A stretch of DNA of 64,000 nucleotides from Streptomyces sp. NRRL S-350 (GCF_000719705.1 NZ_JOHO01000006.1:62001-126000); one strand, 5' to 3'; shown: positions 9,057 to 17,970, counted from the first letter of the stretch. The notes: generated by a model not told the origin, from the sequence alone. Numbers and translations are program-made.

Positions 9057-9422
9057 TCAGCCCGAGCAGGCGATTCGCTGCGCCTGCTGCCAGGCGCACA
9101 CCGGGCACAGCGTGCTGCCCGGCTGATCGGCGGGCAGTTCGGTCGGCTCACCGCACAGCACGCAGTCGGCGCGCGGGCCGGTCGCCGTCCGATCGCGCCG
9201 CAGCGCGGCCTCGGCGTCGCCGGCGGGGGCTTGCTCGCAGACCGACCCGGTCTCGCCCGCGGAGCCCTGCGGCGCGGCTCCCCGGGTGGTGTCATCCACC
9301 CGCTGGTTCGCCTGCCGGCCCGGCCGTTCACCCCGCGGTGCGCCTGTCCGGTCTCCTGGCCGGGTGCCGGGCCGTGCGCCCGGCTGCTCGTTCGCCTGCT
9401 CGTCCGTCGCGGTCTCACCCAT
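9057..9422 (-). CDS. Small zinc-ribbon-like protein
   Basis: A 121-aa protein. The first 65 residues are a disordered Arg/Gly/Pro/Glu-rich stretch; the C-terminus has two CxxC pairs (DCVLCGEP then TLCPVCAW) 17 residues apart, a pattern that usually binds one zinc ion. The start has a clear ribosome site (AGGAAGG, 5 nt before ATG). It is convergent with sbcC. Function is unknown; nucleic-acid or protein binding is only a guess from the ribbon. Confidence 0.6.
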   Translation of the reverse strand: MGETATDEQANEQPGARPGTRPGDRTGAPRGERPGRQANQRVDDTTRGAAPQGSAGETGSVCEQAPAGDAEAALRRDRTATGPRADCVLCGEPTELPADQPGSTLCPVCAWQQAQRIACSG

Positions 9423-9431
9423 GCCGCCTTC

Positions 9432-9679
9432 CTACTCCGCCCCTCCTCCCTGCCGCAAGGCGCCCCGGTCCGGACCGGACCGCAGGCCGCCCTGATCATG
9501 CCCGCGACGCCGTCGAGCGGCCGCGCCGGCCCGAGCGCGACCAGCACGACCAGCACGACCAGCACGTCCAGGTCGAGGTCGTGTCTGCCGTCACCGAGCG
9601 CCGCCACCGTGCGCGCGACCCGGGTGGCGGTCCCCGCGACGAGCGCCCACTCGGCGTGATCCATCAGCGCGGGCGCCAT
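9432..9679 (-). CDS. Possible short gene, perhaps frameshifted
   Basis: From ATG 9679 (or 9664, MDHAEWALVAG) about 60 codons have almost only G/C in third position and read as a plausible protein with the hydrophobic repeat VLVVLVVLV. Near 9510 the codon quality collapses in this frame, while another frame (GHDQGGLRSGPDRG...) looks better and ends at a TAG (9432-9434) just before the ribosome site of the zinc-ribbon gene. This pattern suggests either a frameshift, real or from sequencing, or a misread non-coding stretch. No family recognised. Confidence 0.3.
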
Positions 9680-9771
9680 CGGGGGGCAGGGGACCGCGCC
9701 GACCGGTGCCGGCCACCGCAGCCGGCAGCCCGCCGCCCTGCCCGCTCCGGCCGGTGGCTACGGTGACCAGC

Positions 9772-10329
9772 ATGACCGCCGACCTGCGCCGCCGTCTGCT
9801 CGCCGCCCGCGCCACCGCGCCCTCCTACGCCGAGGTGGGCGCCACCCGGGGCGGACGGTTGCCGGACGGCTACGCGCATCTACGGCGCCGGGTGCACCTG
9901 GGGCGCGGCCCGGAGGTGCTGGAACGGGCCGGCCGGTTCGTGCTCGGCTGGGGCACCCAGACCGGCAGCGGCTTCGCCGTCCACCCGGGCGCCCCGGCCA
10001 GGCCCGGCGACACGGTGTTGTTGCGGCTGCGCCTGCCGGGGGTCCGGTGGCCCCGGCTGGTGATCCCCTGCCGGGTGGTGTGGACGGTGCAGGAGCCCGA
10101 CCGGATCGGGTTCGCGTACGGGACGCTCCCCGGACACCCGGAGTGCGGCGAGGAGGCGTTCGTGGTGTCGATGGACGCCGAGGGCGAGGTGTGGTTCGAC
10201 GTGACCGCCTTCTGCCGCCTGTCCGCCTGGTACGCCCGCCTTGGCCGTCCGATCGCCCTGCTCTGCCAGCATCTGGCGATCGAGCGCTACCTCAGCGCGG
10301 TGGCCGCCGAGGCCTCCCGCGTCGAGTGA
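9772..10329 (+). CDS. DUF1990-family protein
   Basis: A 185-aa protein matching from memory the DUF1990 family: an N-terminal PSYAEVGATRGGRLPDGY, then a basic strand HLRRRVHLGRG, GFAVHPGAPARPGD, and the later RIGFAYGTLPGHPECGEEAF, a highly characteristic run. These proteins have a START/SRPBCC-like fold with no established function; plant and bacterial members occur singly. The ATG at 9772 was chosen because it begins MTADLRRRL and conservation starts just after it; a longer reading from 9706 adds only low-complexity residues. Convergent with the YjbQ gene. Confidence 0.8.
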   Translation: MTADLRRRLLAARATAPSYAEVGATRGGRLPDGYAHLRRRVHLGRGPEVLERAGRFVLGWGTQTGSGFAVHPGAPARPGDTVLLRLRLPGVRWPRLVIPCRVVWTVQEPDRIGFAYGTLPGHPECGEEAFVVSMDAEGEVWFDVTAFCRLSAWYARLGRPIALLCQHLAIERYLSAVAAEASRVE

Positions 10330-10385
10330 CGCGCCGCGACGCCCGCCCCGCCCCGTGACCGCCGGCCCCCGCCCGGCAGTCGACA

Positions 10386-10408
10386 GCCGCCGGCCCCCGC
10401 CCGGCGGC
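10386..10408. terminator. Hairpin between convergent genes, next to a direct repeat
   Basis: GCCGCCGG (10386-10393) pairs with CCGGCGGC (10401-10408) across a 7-nt loop, between the convergent DUF1990 and YjbQ genes. The 19-nt block CCGCCGGCCCCCGCCCGGC occurs twice here (10359-10377 and 10387-10405). Confidence 0.5.
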
Positions 10409-10427
10409 AACGGTCAGCGGGCAACTG

Positions 10428-10874
10428 TCAGCCCAGGAAGGACAGTCGGACGGTTCGGCGCGGATTGTCCCCGTTGGTGTCGATGAGCACCACGGACTGC
10501 CAGACGCCGAGCGCCAGTTGGCCGCCGAGCACCGGCAGGGTGGCGTGCGGGGCGACCAGTCCGGGCACCACGTGGTCCCGGCCGTGGCCGGGGCTGCCGT
10601 GCCGGTGGCGCCAGCGGTCGTCGGGCGGGAGCAGTTCGCGCAGGGTGGCGAGGAGATCGTCGTCGCTGCCGGAGCCGGTCTCCAGGACGGCGATCCCGGC
10701 GGTGGCGTGCGGGACGAAGACGTTGAGCAGACCGTCGCGCCCGGTGGCCCGCTCGTCGAGGAACGCGGCGCAGCGGTCGGTGATGTCGAGGGCGACCTCA
10801 CGGCTGCCCGTGGTGATCTCGAAGGTGGTGGTCTGGAAGGGGCCGGTCGGGGTGGGGTGGTTGTTGTCCGCCAT
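10428..10874 (-). CDS. YjbQ/UPF0047 family protein
   Basis: A 148-aa protein of the YjbQ (UPF0047) family, described in databases as secondary thiamine-phosphate synthase-type proteins. Visible marks are the strand FEITTGSREVALDIT, GLLNVFVPHATAGIAVLE with the conserved His, the HRHG...GHGRDHVVPGLVAPH segment, and the C-terminal GVWQSVVLIDTNGDNPRRTV. These His and Asp residues form the family's metal-binding site. The start ATG 10874 gives the usual length. The physiological reaction is not settled. Confidence 0.9.
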   Translation of the reverse strand: MADNNHPTPTGPFQTTTFEITTGSREVALDITDRCAAFLDERATGRDGLLNVFVPHATAGIAVLETGSGSDDDLLATLRELLPPDDRWRHRHGSPGHGRDHVVPGLVAPHATLPVLGGQLALGVWQSVVLIDTNGDNPRRTVRLSFLG

Positions 10875-11065
10875 GGCGCCATCCTGGCCCAGGCCGGAGG
10901 GGCGGGCGTACCGCCTCGCCGAGTCTCCTTGCCAGGGAGGCAAACTCGCATAGGGTGAAGGGCTCGGACCACGCGGCGAGGCGCCGGGCGGGTACACCGA
11001 CGACCCGGTGGACCGGGTGGTCCACCGGGTCTGGTCCCGGTCGGGACGACGGCCGGGGCGAAGCC

Positions 11066-11332
11066 CTAGCCGCGCCCACCGAAGAGGCTCCGGCGCAGCC
11101 GACGCAGCGGCGTCAGCAGCGAGATCCTGGTGTGGCGACGACGGGTCGCCGGGGCCTCGGCGCCGCGCGGCGTCAGCTCCCTTATCAGCCCGAGCGCTTC
11201 GGCGGTGTCGACCGCCGGAAGTGCGGGCGCGCCGAGCACGGCCAGGTGTCGTTCGATCCGGCGGCCGGTCGTGCCGACACCGCACTGGATCGCCGGCACA
11301 CGGGGCCGAGTCCGCACTTGCATGTGTTCCAT
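11066..11332 (-). CDS. Small conserved-looking hypothetical protein
   Basis: An 88-aa basic protein. Third positions are mostly G/C after the first few codons, supporting coding. The middle (TGRRIERHLAVLGAPALPAV, then DTAEALGLIREL) looks like two short helices; the C-terminus is Arg/Leu-rich (RRLRRSLFGGRG). I do not recognise a domain. It lies upstream of the YjbQ gene on the same strand with a 191-nt gap, so a shared transcript is possible. The start at MEHMQV is preceded by a weak GTGGGA site. Confidence 0.55.
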   Translation of the reverse strand: MEHMQVRTRPRVPAIQCGVGTTGRRIERHLAVLGAPALPAVDTAEALGLIRELTPRGAEAPATRRRHTRISLLTPLRRLRRSLFGGRG

Positions 11333-12283
11333 CAGTTTTCCCACCCCTACGAGGCGCCAGGGCCGTGAGGCGAAGACTATCCGTGACTGACGGCCTTCGC
11401 GCAACCGTCCTGGTGTTGTGCCACCGTATCGTGCGGCGTCAACTGACGATGCACCAGGGGCCATCCGACCGGTCACGACTAGGCATCAATGATGGTGCAC
11501 GACCGGACATCCGTCAGCGGGGCCCGGAAGTGCGGGCCCGGCGCCCGCTCGCCCGACAACGCGCCCGGCGCGCGGGGGCGTTGCGCAGGCACACGGTACG
11601 GCACCCGTACGGCACCGCTAGGGGCCCCGGGGCGGCACCGCCGGAGCACCCCGCTGGAGCACCCTGTCGGAGCGTGCGGCCGGGCACCCGGCCGAGTGCC
11701 CGGCCCGCCCCGGGGGCGGACCTCACCGGATGACGGGCGTCCCATATAGGGGACAGCCGCCAGATCGACAAAGTGATCTTCGGGGCTGTCGCTCGATCGA
11801 GAAGCCGAGTTCATGAAGTGAACACATTCGAGGGATTGACTCCGGCGAGACGTCCAAGCAATATCTGATGCACACGCCGGTGCCCGCACCGCACCTATAC
11901 GCGTGTTCGAGTGATGAAGAACTCCAGGCTCCCGCGAGCCACTGCCCGGCCGCCTCGACGCTGCGGTGGCCAGGCTCGCGCGGTGCCCGGACCGGCGGTC
12001 GGCCGTAGAGGGTCGGCTGGGCCGCCACCTGACTGCCGGTGCCGCCCCGCGAGGGGCCCGGCACCGGCGGTTCCGGCCCATCCCCGGATCCCGCCGCCCT
12101 CCGTCGGGCCGTCGCGAACCCGCCCCGAGCCGGTCCCTGCCGCCCCGAGCCGCCCCGCCAGGGCCCACGAACCCCTGCCGGGACCTCCACCGGACCCCGC
12201 TGGAGCCCCGCCCGACCCCCGCCCGGCCCTCGCACCGGACGTCCCCGCAGGTCGCGCCCGGTGGATCGGTACACTCGGCCAGC
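11333..12283. other. Long intergenic region, partly AT-richer
   Basis: Nearly 1 kb with no convincing gene. The stretch 11720-11940 is clearly less GC-rich than its surroundings and contains the inverted repeat GTTCA-TGAAG-TGAAC (11809-11823). From 11940 to 12280 the sequence is Pro/Arg-type high-GC filler ahead of the glycosyltransferase start. A minus-strand ORF starting near 11814 (MNSASRSSDSPEDHF) has mediocre codon bias. The region could hold promoters or a small RNA; I see no decisive signal. Confidence 0.4.
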
Positions 12284-14485
12284 GTGTCCCTCCTCCTCAG
12301 CATCGTGCTCCCGGTCCACGGCGTGGAGCGGTACCTGCCGCGCTGCCTCGACTCGATCCTCGGCGACTCCCCCGCCCCGGAGTCCCGCTTCGAGGTGATC
12401 GCCGTCGACGACCTCTCCCCGGACGGCTCGGGCGCGATCCTGGACGCGTACGCGGCCCGCGACCCCCGGCTGCGGGTGCTGCACCTCACCGAGAACCAGG
12501 GACTCGGGGGAGCCCGCACCGCCGCCCTGCCGCAGGCACGCGGCGAGTACGTCTGGTTCCTGGACAGCGACGACTGGCTGCCCGAGCGGACGGTCAGCGT
12601 GGTCCTCGACGAGCTGGCGCAGGAGCGTCGCCGGGAGACCCCGGCCGACGTGCTGATCACCGACTTCACCCACGTCTACCCCGACGGCGGGACGGAGCCC
12701 AACCCCTGGCGCCACGTGCTGACCGGATCCCCGCTGGTCGAGGGCTGCACGCTGGCCGAGCACCCGGCGCTGTTCCAGACCGTGATGTCGGTCTGGAACA
12801 AGGTGTTCCGCCGCGACTTCCTGGACGGTCTCGGCGTCTCCTTCGGCCGCGGCTACTACGAGGACATCTCGGTCACGTACCCCGCGCTGCTGGCCGCCGA
12901 GCGACTGCGCTACCTCGACCGTCCCTGCTACTTCTACCGGCGCGGCCGGGCCGGCGCGATCACCGCCACCGCCTCCCCGAAGCACGCCGACGTGTTCGCC
13001 CAGTACGACGCGATCTTCGCCTTCCTGGACCGCCCGGGCCGCCCCGGGCGGCCCGTCCCGGACTCGCTGCGCACCCTGGTCTTCGACCGGACGGTGCGCC
13101 AGGCGCTCAACGTCTACGACACCCCCGGGCTGGTCCCCGCCGACCGGCGCAAGGACTTCTTCCAGCGGATCACCCGGCACTTCGACCGCCACCGCCCGGC
13201 GGGCTACCGCTACCCCGGCGGGGTGCGCGGCGTCCAGTACCGCCTGGCCGCGCGCGGCGCCCGGCTCGCCTACGCCGAGCTGCGCCGCACCGGCCGACTG
13301 CCGCGCGAACTCAAGCGCGGGGCGCGGGCGGTGGCGCCCGCCGTGAAGAAGGGGGTGCGCAGCGGCGCCCGGTTCACCGCCTACAACGCCTTCCGCCGGC
13401 TGCCGATGGACGAGCACCTCGCGGTCTACGCGGCGTACTGGCACCGGGGTTACGCGTGCAGCCCGGCGGCGATCTACGAGAAGGCGAAGGAACTCGCGCC
13501 GCAGGTCCGGGGCGTGTGGGTGGTGGAGAACCGTCGGCAGGCCGCCACGCTGCCGCCCGGGGTGCCGTACGTGATCGTCAACACCCCCGCCTACCTCAAG
13601 GTGATGGCGACCGCCAAGTACTTCGTCAACAACGTCAACTTCCCGCGCACGATGGCCAAGCGACCCGGCTCGGTGCACGTCCAGACCCAGCACGGCACCC
13701 CGCTCAAGGCCATGGGCATGGACCTGCGCGACCGCCCCGCGGCAGCGGAGGGCATGGACTTCGACCTGCTCCAGGAGGCCATCGACCGCTGGGACTTCCT
13801 GGTCTCCCCGAACCCGCACACCAGCGAGCACTTCGCCCGCGCCTTCCCCGGCCGGTACGAGATGCTGGACACCGGCTACCCGCGCAACGACCGGCTGGCC
13901 ACCGCCACCCCGGACGAAGTGAGCGCGATGCGCGAGCGGTTCGGGCTGCAGCCGGACACCAGGGCCGTCCTGTACGCGCCGACCCACCGCGGCGGCAAGG
14001 GCGGCTACGTGCCGCTGCTGGACATCGCCGGACTGGCCCGGGAACTGGGGCCCGGCTTCACGCTGCTGGTGCGCACCCACTACTTCCACACCGGCGGGCC
14101 GGGGGACCTGGCGGCCGACGGGGATGCCGCGCGGATCGTGGACGTCTCGGCGCACCCGACCGTCGAGGACCTCTACCTCGTTGCGGACGTGCTGGTGACG
14201 GACTACTCGTCGATGATGTTCGACTACGCGGTGCTGGACCGGCCGGTGGTGATCTTCGCACCGGACTGGGAGGAGTACCAACGGGAGCGCGGCGTCTACT
14301 TCGACCTGTTCGCGGAGCCTCCGGGCGCGGTCGCGGAGACCGCGGAGGAGCTGGCGGAGGAACTGCTGGCCGGCGATCCCGCACCGAGGGCGCGGGCGCG
14401 GTTCCGGGCGAAGTTCTGCGTCTGGGACGACGGCGGGGCGGCGGAACGGGTGGTGCGCCGGGTGTTCCCGGTCGAGAAGCCGTGA
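12284..14485 (+). CDS. Bifunctional GT2 glycosyltransferase / CDP-glycerol glycerophosphotransferase
   Basis: A 733-aa two-domain envelope-polymer enzyme. Residues 1-230 are a GT-A family 2 glycosyltransferase: SIVLPVHGVERYLPRCLDSI, VIAVDDLSPDGS (the DxD-type metal/nucleotide site is FLDSDDW), then the acceptor part. After a linker, residues 370-730 match the TagB/TagF-type CDP-glycerol transferase: FVNNVNFPRTMAKRPG, QTQHGTPLKAMGMDL, LDTGYPRNDRL, VLYAPTHRGGK and VTDYSSMMFDYAVLDRPV. Such fusions build teichoic-acid-like polymers at the membrane. The GTG start at 12284 places the first strand at the N-terminus as usual. The stop codon is the first three bases of an 8-nt repeat. Confidence 0.88.
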   Translation: MSLLLSIVLPVHGVERYLPRCLDSILGDSPAPESRFEVIAVDDLSPDGSGAILDAYAARDPRLRVLHLTENQGLGGARTAALPQARGEYVWFLDSDDWLPERTVSVVLDELAQERRRETPADVLITDFTHVYPDGGTEPNPWRHVLTGSPLVEGCTLAEHPALFQTVMSVWNKVFRRDFLDGLGVSFGRGYYEDISVTYPALLAAERLRYLDRPCYFYRRGRAGAITATASPKHADVFAQYDAIFAFLDRPGRPGRPVPDSLRTLVFDRTVRQALNVYDTPGLVPADRRKDFFQRITRHFDRHRPAGYRYPGGVRGVQYRLAARGARLAYAELRRTGRLPRELKRGARAVAPAVKKGVRSGARFTAYNAFRRLPMDEHLAVYAAYWHRGYACSPAAIYEKAKELAPQVRGVWVVENRRQAATLPPGVPYVIVNTPAYLKVMATAKYFVNNVNFPRTMAKRPGSVHVQTQHGTPLKAMGMDLRDRPAAAEGMDFDLLQEAIDRWDFLVSPNPHTSEHFARAFPGRYEMLDTGYPRNDRLATATPDEVSAMRERFGLQPDTRAVLYAPTHRGGKGGYVPLLDIAGLARELGPGFTLLVRTHYFHTGGPGDLAADGDAARIVDVSAHPTVEDLYLVADVLVTDYSSMMFDYAVLDRPVVIFAPDWEEYQRERGVYFDLFAEPPGAVAETAEELAEELLAGDPAPRARARFRAKFCVWDDGGAAERVVRRVFPVEKP

Positions 14486-14554
14486 AGCGGTGAAGCCGTG
14501 ACGCGGTGAAGCGGTGAAGCGGTGAAGCCGTGAAGCGGTGAAGCCGTGAAGCGG
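14483..14554 (+). repeat. Tandem 8-nt repeat starting at the stop codon
   Basis: Nine consecutive units of TGAAGCSG (S = G or C; one unit TGACGCGG). The first TGA is the stop codon of the glycosyltransferase fusion. Because the unit length is 8, the following units put TGA into all three forward frames. Confidence 0.85.
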
Positions 14555-14656
14555 TAGGGGCCCAGGGCCCGGGGCCCGGCGGTCCGGCGGGCGGTGGGGC
14601 CTCCGGACGGGGCCGGTGCGTCCGCTACGGCGGCGACCGGCCCCGTCGGCGCGAGG

Positions 14657-14869
14657 TCAGCGCCGGCGGGCGGCCAGGAACTCCTCGAAGGTCAGCACAC
14701 CGTCGTGGTTGGTGTCCATGCTGTGGATCAGCGCCTCGGCCATCGAGAGGGTGACGTCGTGGTCGCCCATCTCGTTCGCGGCCAGTGCGTACTCGGACGC
14801 GGTGATCCGGCCGTCACCGTCCTTGTCGAAGCGGTCGAAAAAGGCCTTGATCGCCTCGGTGGTCTCCAT
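14657..14869 (-). CDS. Two-EF-hand calcium-binding protein
   Basis: A 70-aa acidic protein with two complete EF-hand loops: DKDGDGRITASE (residues 15-26) and DTNHDGVLTFEE (52-63), each with Asp at 1, 3 and 5, Gly at 6 and Glu at 12, so both should bind calcium. This is the calerythrin-like small cytosolic calcium sensor/buffer common in streptomycetes. Ribosome site AGGAGGG lies 5 nt before the ATG. It sits alone between the upstream repeat region and the divergent acyltransferase. Confidence 0.9.
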   Translation of the reverse strand: METTEAIKAFFDRFDKDGDGRITASEYALAANEMGDHDVTLSMAEALIHSMDTNHDGVLTFEEFLAARRR

Positions 14870-15045
14870 CGTGCCCTCCTGGGGTACTGCGGGGTCGTGC
14901 TCGGTTCGGACGGCGGTACCCTACCCGGCCGTGGTGTTCGCCACGGTCGCCGGGAGTGGACGGGCGCGGGGGTGGGTGTCGTAGTCTGCGGATCTGTTGC
15001 AGGCCCGGGCACCTCCCGGGCGGTCGTTCGTCCAGGGAGGGAACC

Positions 15046-15714
15046 ATGCTCGACCTCGTCACCAAGCTGGTGCTGAAACCGGTTTCGCGCGGAATCTGGC
15101 GGCCGGTCATCGAGGGGATCGAGAACGTTCCGCGCAAGGGCGGGGTCATCCTCGCCAGCAACCACCTGTCCTTCATCGACAGCGTGGTGATCCCGCTGAC
15201 CGCCCCGCGCCGGGTCCACTTCCTCGCCAAGGCCGAGTACTTCACCGGCACCGGGCTCAAGGGCCGGCTCTCCAAGGACTTCTTCGAGGCGATCGGCGCG
15301 GTGCCGGTCGAGCGCGGCACCTACCGTTCCGCTCAGGCCTCGCTGGAGTCGGCACTGGAGATCCTGGAGTCGGGCAAGGCGTTCGGCATCTATCCCGAGG
15401 GCACCCGCTCGCTGGACGGTCGGCTCTACCGGGGCAAGACGGGCGTCGCGTGGCTGGCGCTGACCGCGGGCGTGCCGGTGGTGCCGGTGGCGTTGGAGGG
15501 GCCCGAGGAGATCCTGCCGGTGGGCAAGCGGGTGCCCCGGCTCAAGAAGGTGACGGTCCGCTTCGGCGAACCGCTGCACTTCGACGAGCTGCACGGGCAG
15601 GCCCGCTCCCTGAAGGCCCGTCGGCAGGTGACCGACGAGGTGATGGCGGCGATCCAGCGGCTCTCCGGCCAGGAGGTCGCGGACAGCTACAACGAGGCAC
15701 CGAAGGCGGCCTAG
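15046..15714 (+). CDS. 1-acyl-sn-glycerol-3-phosphate acyltransferase (PlsC family)
   Basis: A 222-aa acyltransferase that transfers an acyl chain to a lysophosphatidate-type acceptor at the membrane. Motif I is NHLSFID (NHx4D, residues about 41-47), motif II is EAIGAVPVERG, motif III FGIYPEGTRSLDG and motif IV VPVVPVALEG. The ATG at 15046 is preceded by AGGGAGG at 4 nt distance; upstream in-frame residues are not conserved-looking. Streptomycetes have several paralogues, so the exact acceptor is uncertain. Confidence 0.9.
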   Translation: MLDLVTKLVLKPVSRGIWRPVIEGIENVPRKGGVILASNHLSFIDSVVIPLTAPRRVHFLAKAEYFTGTGLKGRLSKDFFEAIGAVPVERGTYRSAQASLESALEILESGKAFGIYPEGTRSLDGRLYRGKTGVAWLALTAGVPVVPVALEGPEEILPVGKRVPRLKKVTVRFGEPLHFDELHGQARSLKARRQVTDEVMAAIQRLSGQEVADSYNEAPKAA

Positions 15715-15726
15715 CGGTGGGCCCCG

Positions 15727-15836
15727 CCTGCGCGGGCTCGGACGGCGAACTCGGACAGCAGGCTCGGACGGCAGGCTCGGACGGCGGGCAACTGCGGGCA
15801 CCTGCGGGCACCTGCAGGCAACTGCGGGCGACGACG
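15727..15836. repeat. Short repeats between convergent genes
   Basis: The acyltransferase/ABC-exporter junction has imperfect copies of GCTCGGACGGC, followed by four copies of the AACTGCGGGC / ACCTGCGGGC type 10-mer. No gene or clean hairpin. Confidence 0.5.
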
Positions 15837-15906
15837 GGCTCTGGCGACCGGTTCGGCCTGCGGGTTCCGGCCGACGACGTAAGCGCCGCCGGCCCGGTGC
15901 GCGCGC

Positions 15907-17742
15907 TCAGGCGTGGCCGAGGGCGGCCTCCGGCAGGGCGGGCGCCTCCGGCGCCTCCCGGCGCAGCAGGGCCGCGTACCGGCCGTCCAGCTCCACCAGT
16001 TCCTCGTGCGTGCCGAGTTCGACCACCTCGCCGTGGTCCAGGACGGCGATCTGGTCGGCGGCGCGGACGGTGGAGAGCCGGTGCGCGATGGTGATGGTGG
16101 TCCGTCCGGCGGCCAGGGTGTCGACGGCCTGCTGGACGGCGCGTTCGGTGCGGTTGTCGAGCGCGCTGGTGGCCTCGTCCAGGATGAGCACGGGCGGGTT
16201 GCGCAGGATCGTCCGGGCGAGTGCGAGGCGCTGCTTCTCGCCGCCGGAGAAGCGGTAGCCGCGCTCGCCGACCAGGGTGTCGTAGCCGTCCGGCAGGGCC
16301 GCGATGGTCTCGTGGACCTGCGCGGCCCGGGCGGCCGCGACCAGTTCGGCGTCGGTGGCGCCGGGTTTGGCGAAGCGCAGGTTCTCGGCGACCGAGGCGT
16401 GGAAGAGGTAGGTCTCCTGGGAGACCACGCCGACCGCGCGGGCCAGGGTGTCGAAGGAGAGCTCGCGCACGTCCACACCGTCCAGGGTGACCCGGCCGCC
16501 GGTGACGTCGTACAGCCGCGGGACGAGGTAGCTGAGGGTGGTCTTGCCGGAGCCGGTCTCGCCGACCACGGCCAGGGAACTGCCGGCCGGGACCTTCAGG
16601 TCGAGTCCGGCGAGGGTCGGGCGCTCCTGCGCGGGGTCGTAGCGGAAGTCGACGTGTTCGAAGCGGACCTCGCCGCGGATTTCGGTGAGGGTGACCGGCT
16701 CGGCCGGCTCGGCGATCTCCACGGGCAGGTCGAGGTACTCGAAGATGCGCTGGAAGAGGGCGAGCGAGGTCTGCACGTCCACGCCGGTGGACAGCAGGCT
16801 CACGGTCGGGCGGAAGAGGCCCTGCTGGAGGGTGACGAAGGCGACCAGGGTGCCGACGGAGACGATCGGCGCGCCGGCGGCGGAGGTCAGGCCGGCCGCC
16901 CAGTAGATCAGGGCGGGCATCGCGGCCATCACGATCTGGATGGTGTTCATCCGCCAGCGCCCGGCCATGCTGGCCCGGACCTCGAGGTCGGCGAGCTGGT
17001 CGGACTGCTCGGTGAACTCGCGGGCGAGCGAGTCGGAGCGGCCCATCGTGCGGCCGAGCAGGATGCCGCTGACGGAGAGCGACTCCTGGACCGCCGAGCT
17101 CAGCACGGCCAGCTGCTTCTGCCGCTCGGTGGTGATCTTCTTGCGCTCCTGGCCGACCCGGCGGCTGATCCAGACGAACAGCGGGAGCAGGAGGAGGGAG
17201 ACGACGGTCAGCCGCCAGTCGAGGGCGACCATGGCGACGACGGAGGCGACCACCGCGGTGAGGTTGGAGACCAGGCTGGTGGCGGTGGAGGTCACCGTGG
17301 ACTGCATGCCGCCGATGTCGTTGGCGATCCTGGACTGCACCTCGCCGGTGCGGGTGCGGGTGAAGAAGGCCAGCGACTGGCGCTGCAGGTGGCCGTAGAC
17401 GGCGGTGCGCAGGTCGTGCATCACGCGCTGGCCGACGGTGGTGGAGATCAGCGTCTGCAGCACGTTGAAGATGCTGTTCACCACGGCGGTGAGGATCATC
17501 CCGAGTGCGAGCAGGGTGAGCAGCCCGGTGCGGCCCTGCGGGATGGCGGTGTCCAGCACGGCCTTCAGCAGGAACGGCGAGACCACCGACACGACGGCCG
17601 AGGCGGCGACGAGCAGCCCGACGGTGGTGAGGCGGCCGCGGTACGGGCGGAAGAGCGCGAGGATGCGCCGCCACGGGGCCGGCGGGCGGGGTTCGCCCTC
17701 GGCGCGCTCGGGCGGAGTCCAGTCGATGGTGGCGGTCCTCAA
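15907..17742 (-). CDS. ABC exporter, fused permease and ATPase
   Basis: A 611-aa half-transporter of the MsbA/multidrug type. Residues 25-330 hold six membrane segments (LTTVGLLVAASAVVSVVSPF and onwards) with the intracellular-loop helices of the ABC1 fold. The nucleotide-binding domain follows, with Walker A GETGSGKTT, Q-loop VVSQETYLF, signature FSGGEKQRLALART, Walker B VLILDEATSALD and H-loop AHRLST. It should work as a homodimer exporting a lipid or drug. It has its own promoter, although the SDR gene lies upstream on the same strand. Confidence 0.92.
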   Translation of the reverse strand: MRTATIDWTPPERAEGEPRPPAPWRRILALFRPYRGRLTTVGLLVAASAVVSVVSPFLLKAVLDTAIPQGRTGLLTLLALGMILTAVVNSIFNVLQTLISTTVGQRVMHDLRTAVYGHLQRQSLAFFTRTRTGEVQSRIANDIGGMQSTVTSTATSLVSNLTAVVASVVAMVALDWRLTVVSLLLLPLFVWISRRVGQERKKITTERQKQLAVLSSAVQESLSVSGILLGRTMGRSDSLAREFTEQSDQLADLEVRASMAGRWRMNTIQIVMAAMPALIYWAAGLTSAAGAPIVSVGTLVAFVTLQQGLFRPTVSLLSTGVDVQTSLALFQRIFEYLDLPVEIAEPAEPVTLTEIRGEVRFEHVDFRYDPAQERPTLAGLDLKVPAGSSLAVVGETGSGKTTLSYLVPRLYDVTGGRVTLDGVDVRELSFDTLARAVGVVSQETYLFHASVAENLRFAKPGATDAELVAAARAAQVHETIAALPDGYDTLVGERGYRFSGGEKQRLALARTILRNPPVLILDEATSALDNRTERAVQQAVDTLAAGRTTITIAHRLSTVRAADQIAVLDHGEVVELGTHEELVELDGRYAALLRREAPEAPALPEAALGHA

Positions 17743-17809
17743 GAACGGGCCTCCCTGGGTCGGACGGTCGGGGACGGTCGGGCGGGATCAACATAGCGAG
17801 GATAGCTCA

Positions 17810-17838
17810 TATTTAGACAAGCTAATAGTGAGAGTCAA
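17810..17838 (-). promoter_or_regulatory. Promoter of the ABC exporter with overlapping inverted repeat
   Basis: On the minus strand TTGACT (17833-17838) and TAAATA (17810-17815) are separated by exactly 17 nt, close to the housekeeping consensus and about 70 nt before the start codon. The inverted repeat TAGCT (17803-17807) / AGCTA (17820-17824) overlaps the -10 region and could be an operator, for example for a MarR-type regulator, though none is encoded next to it. Confidence 0.6.
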
Positions 17839-17970
17839 TCCATTCCCGCCCGACCGTGGACGCGCTCCGAGCAGCGCTGCCCCCGGCGGCCGTCCGACCG
17901 CCAAGGCCCGCGCCGACCCACCGTCCGGCCACCGGTGGGTCCGAGCACGGGCCGTCCGGCCGCCCTGCCG

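Noticed and set aside
11479..11814. Minus-strand ORF starting MNSASRSSDSPEDHF
   Set aside because: Third-position bias is weak, the second half is Pro/Arg filler, there is no good ribosome site and no recognisable family.
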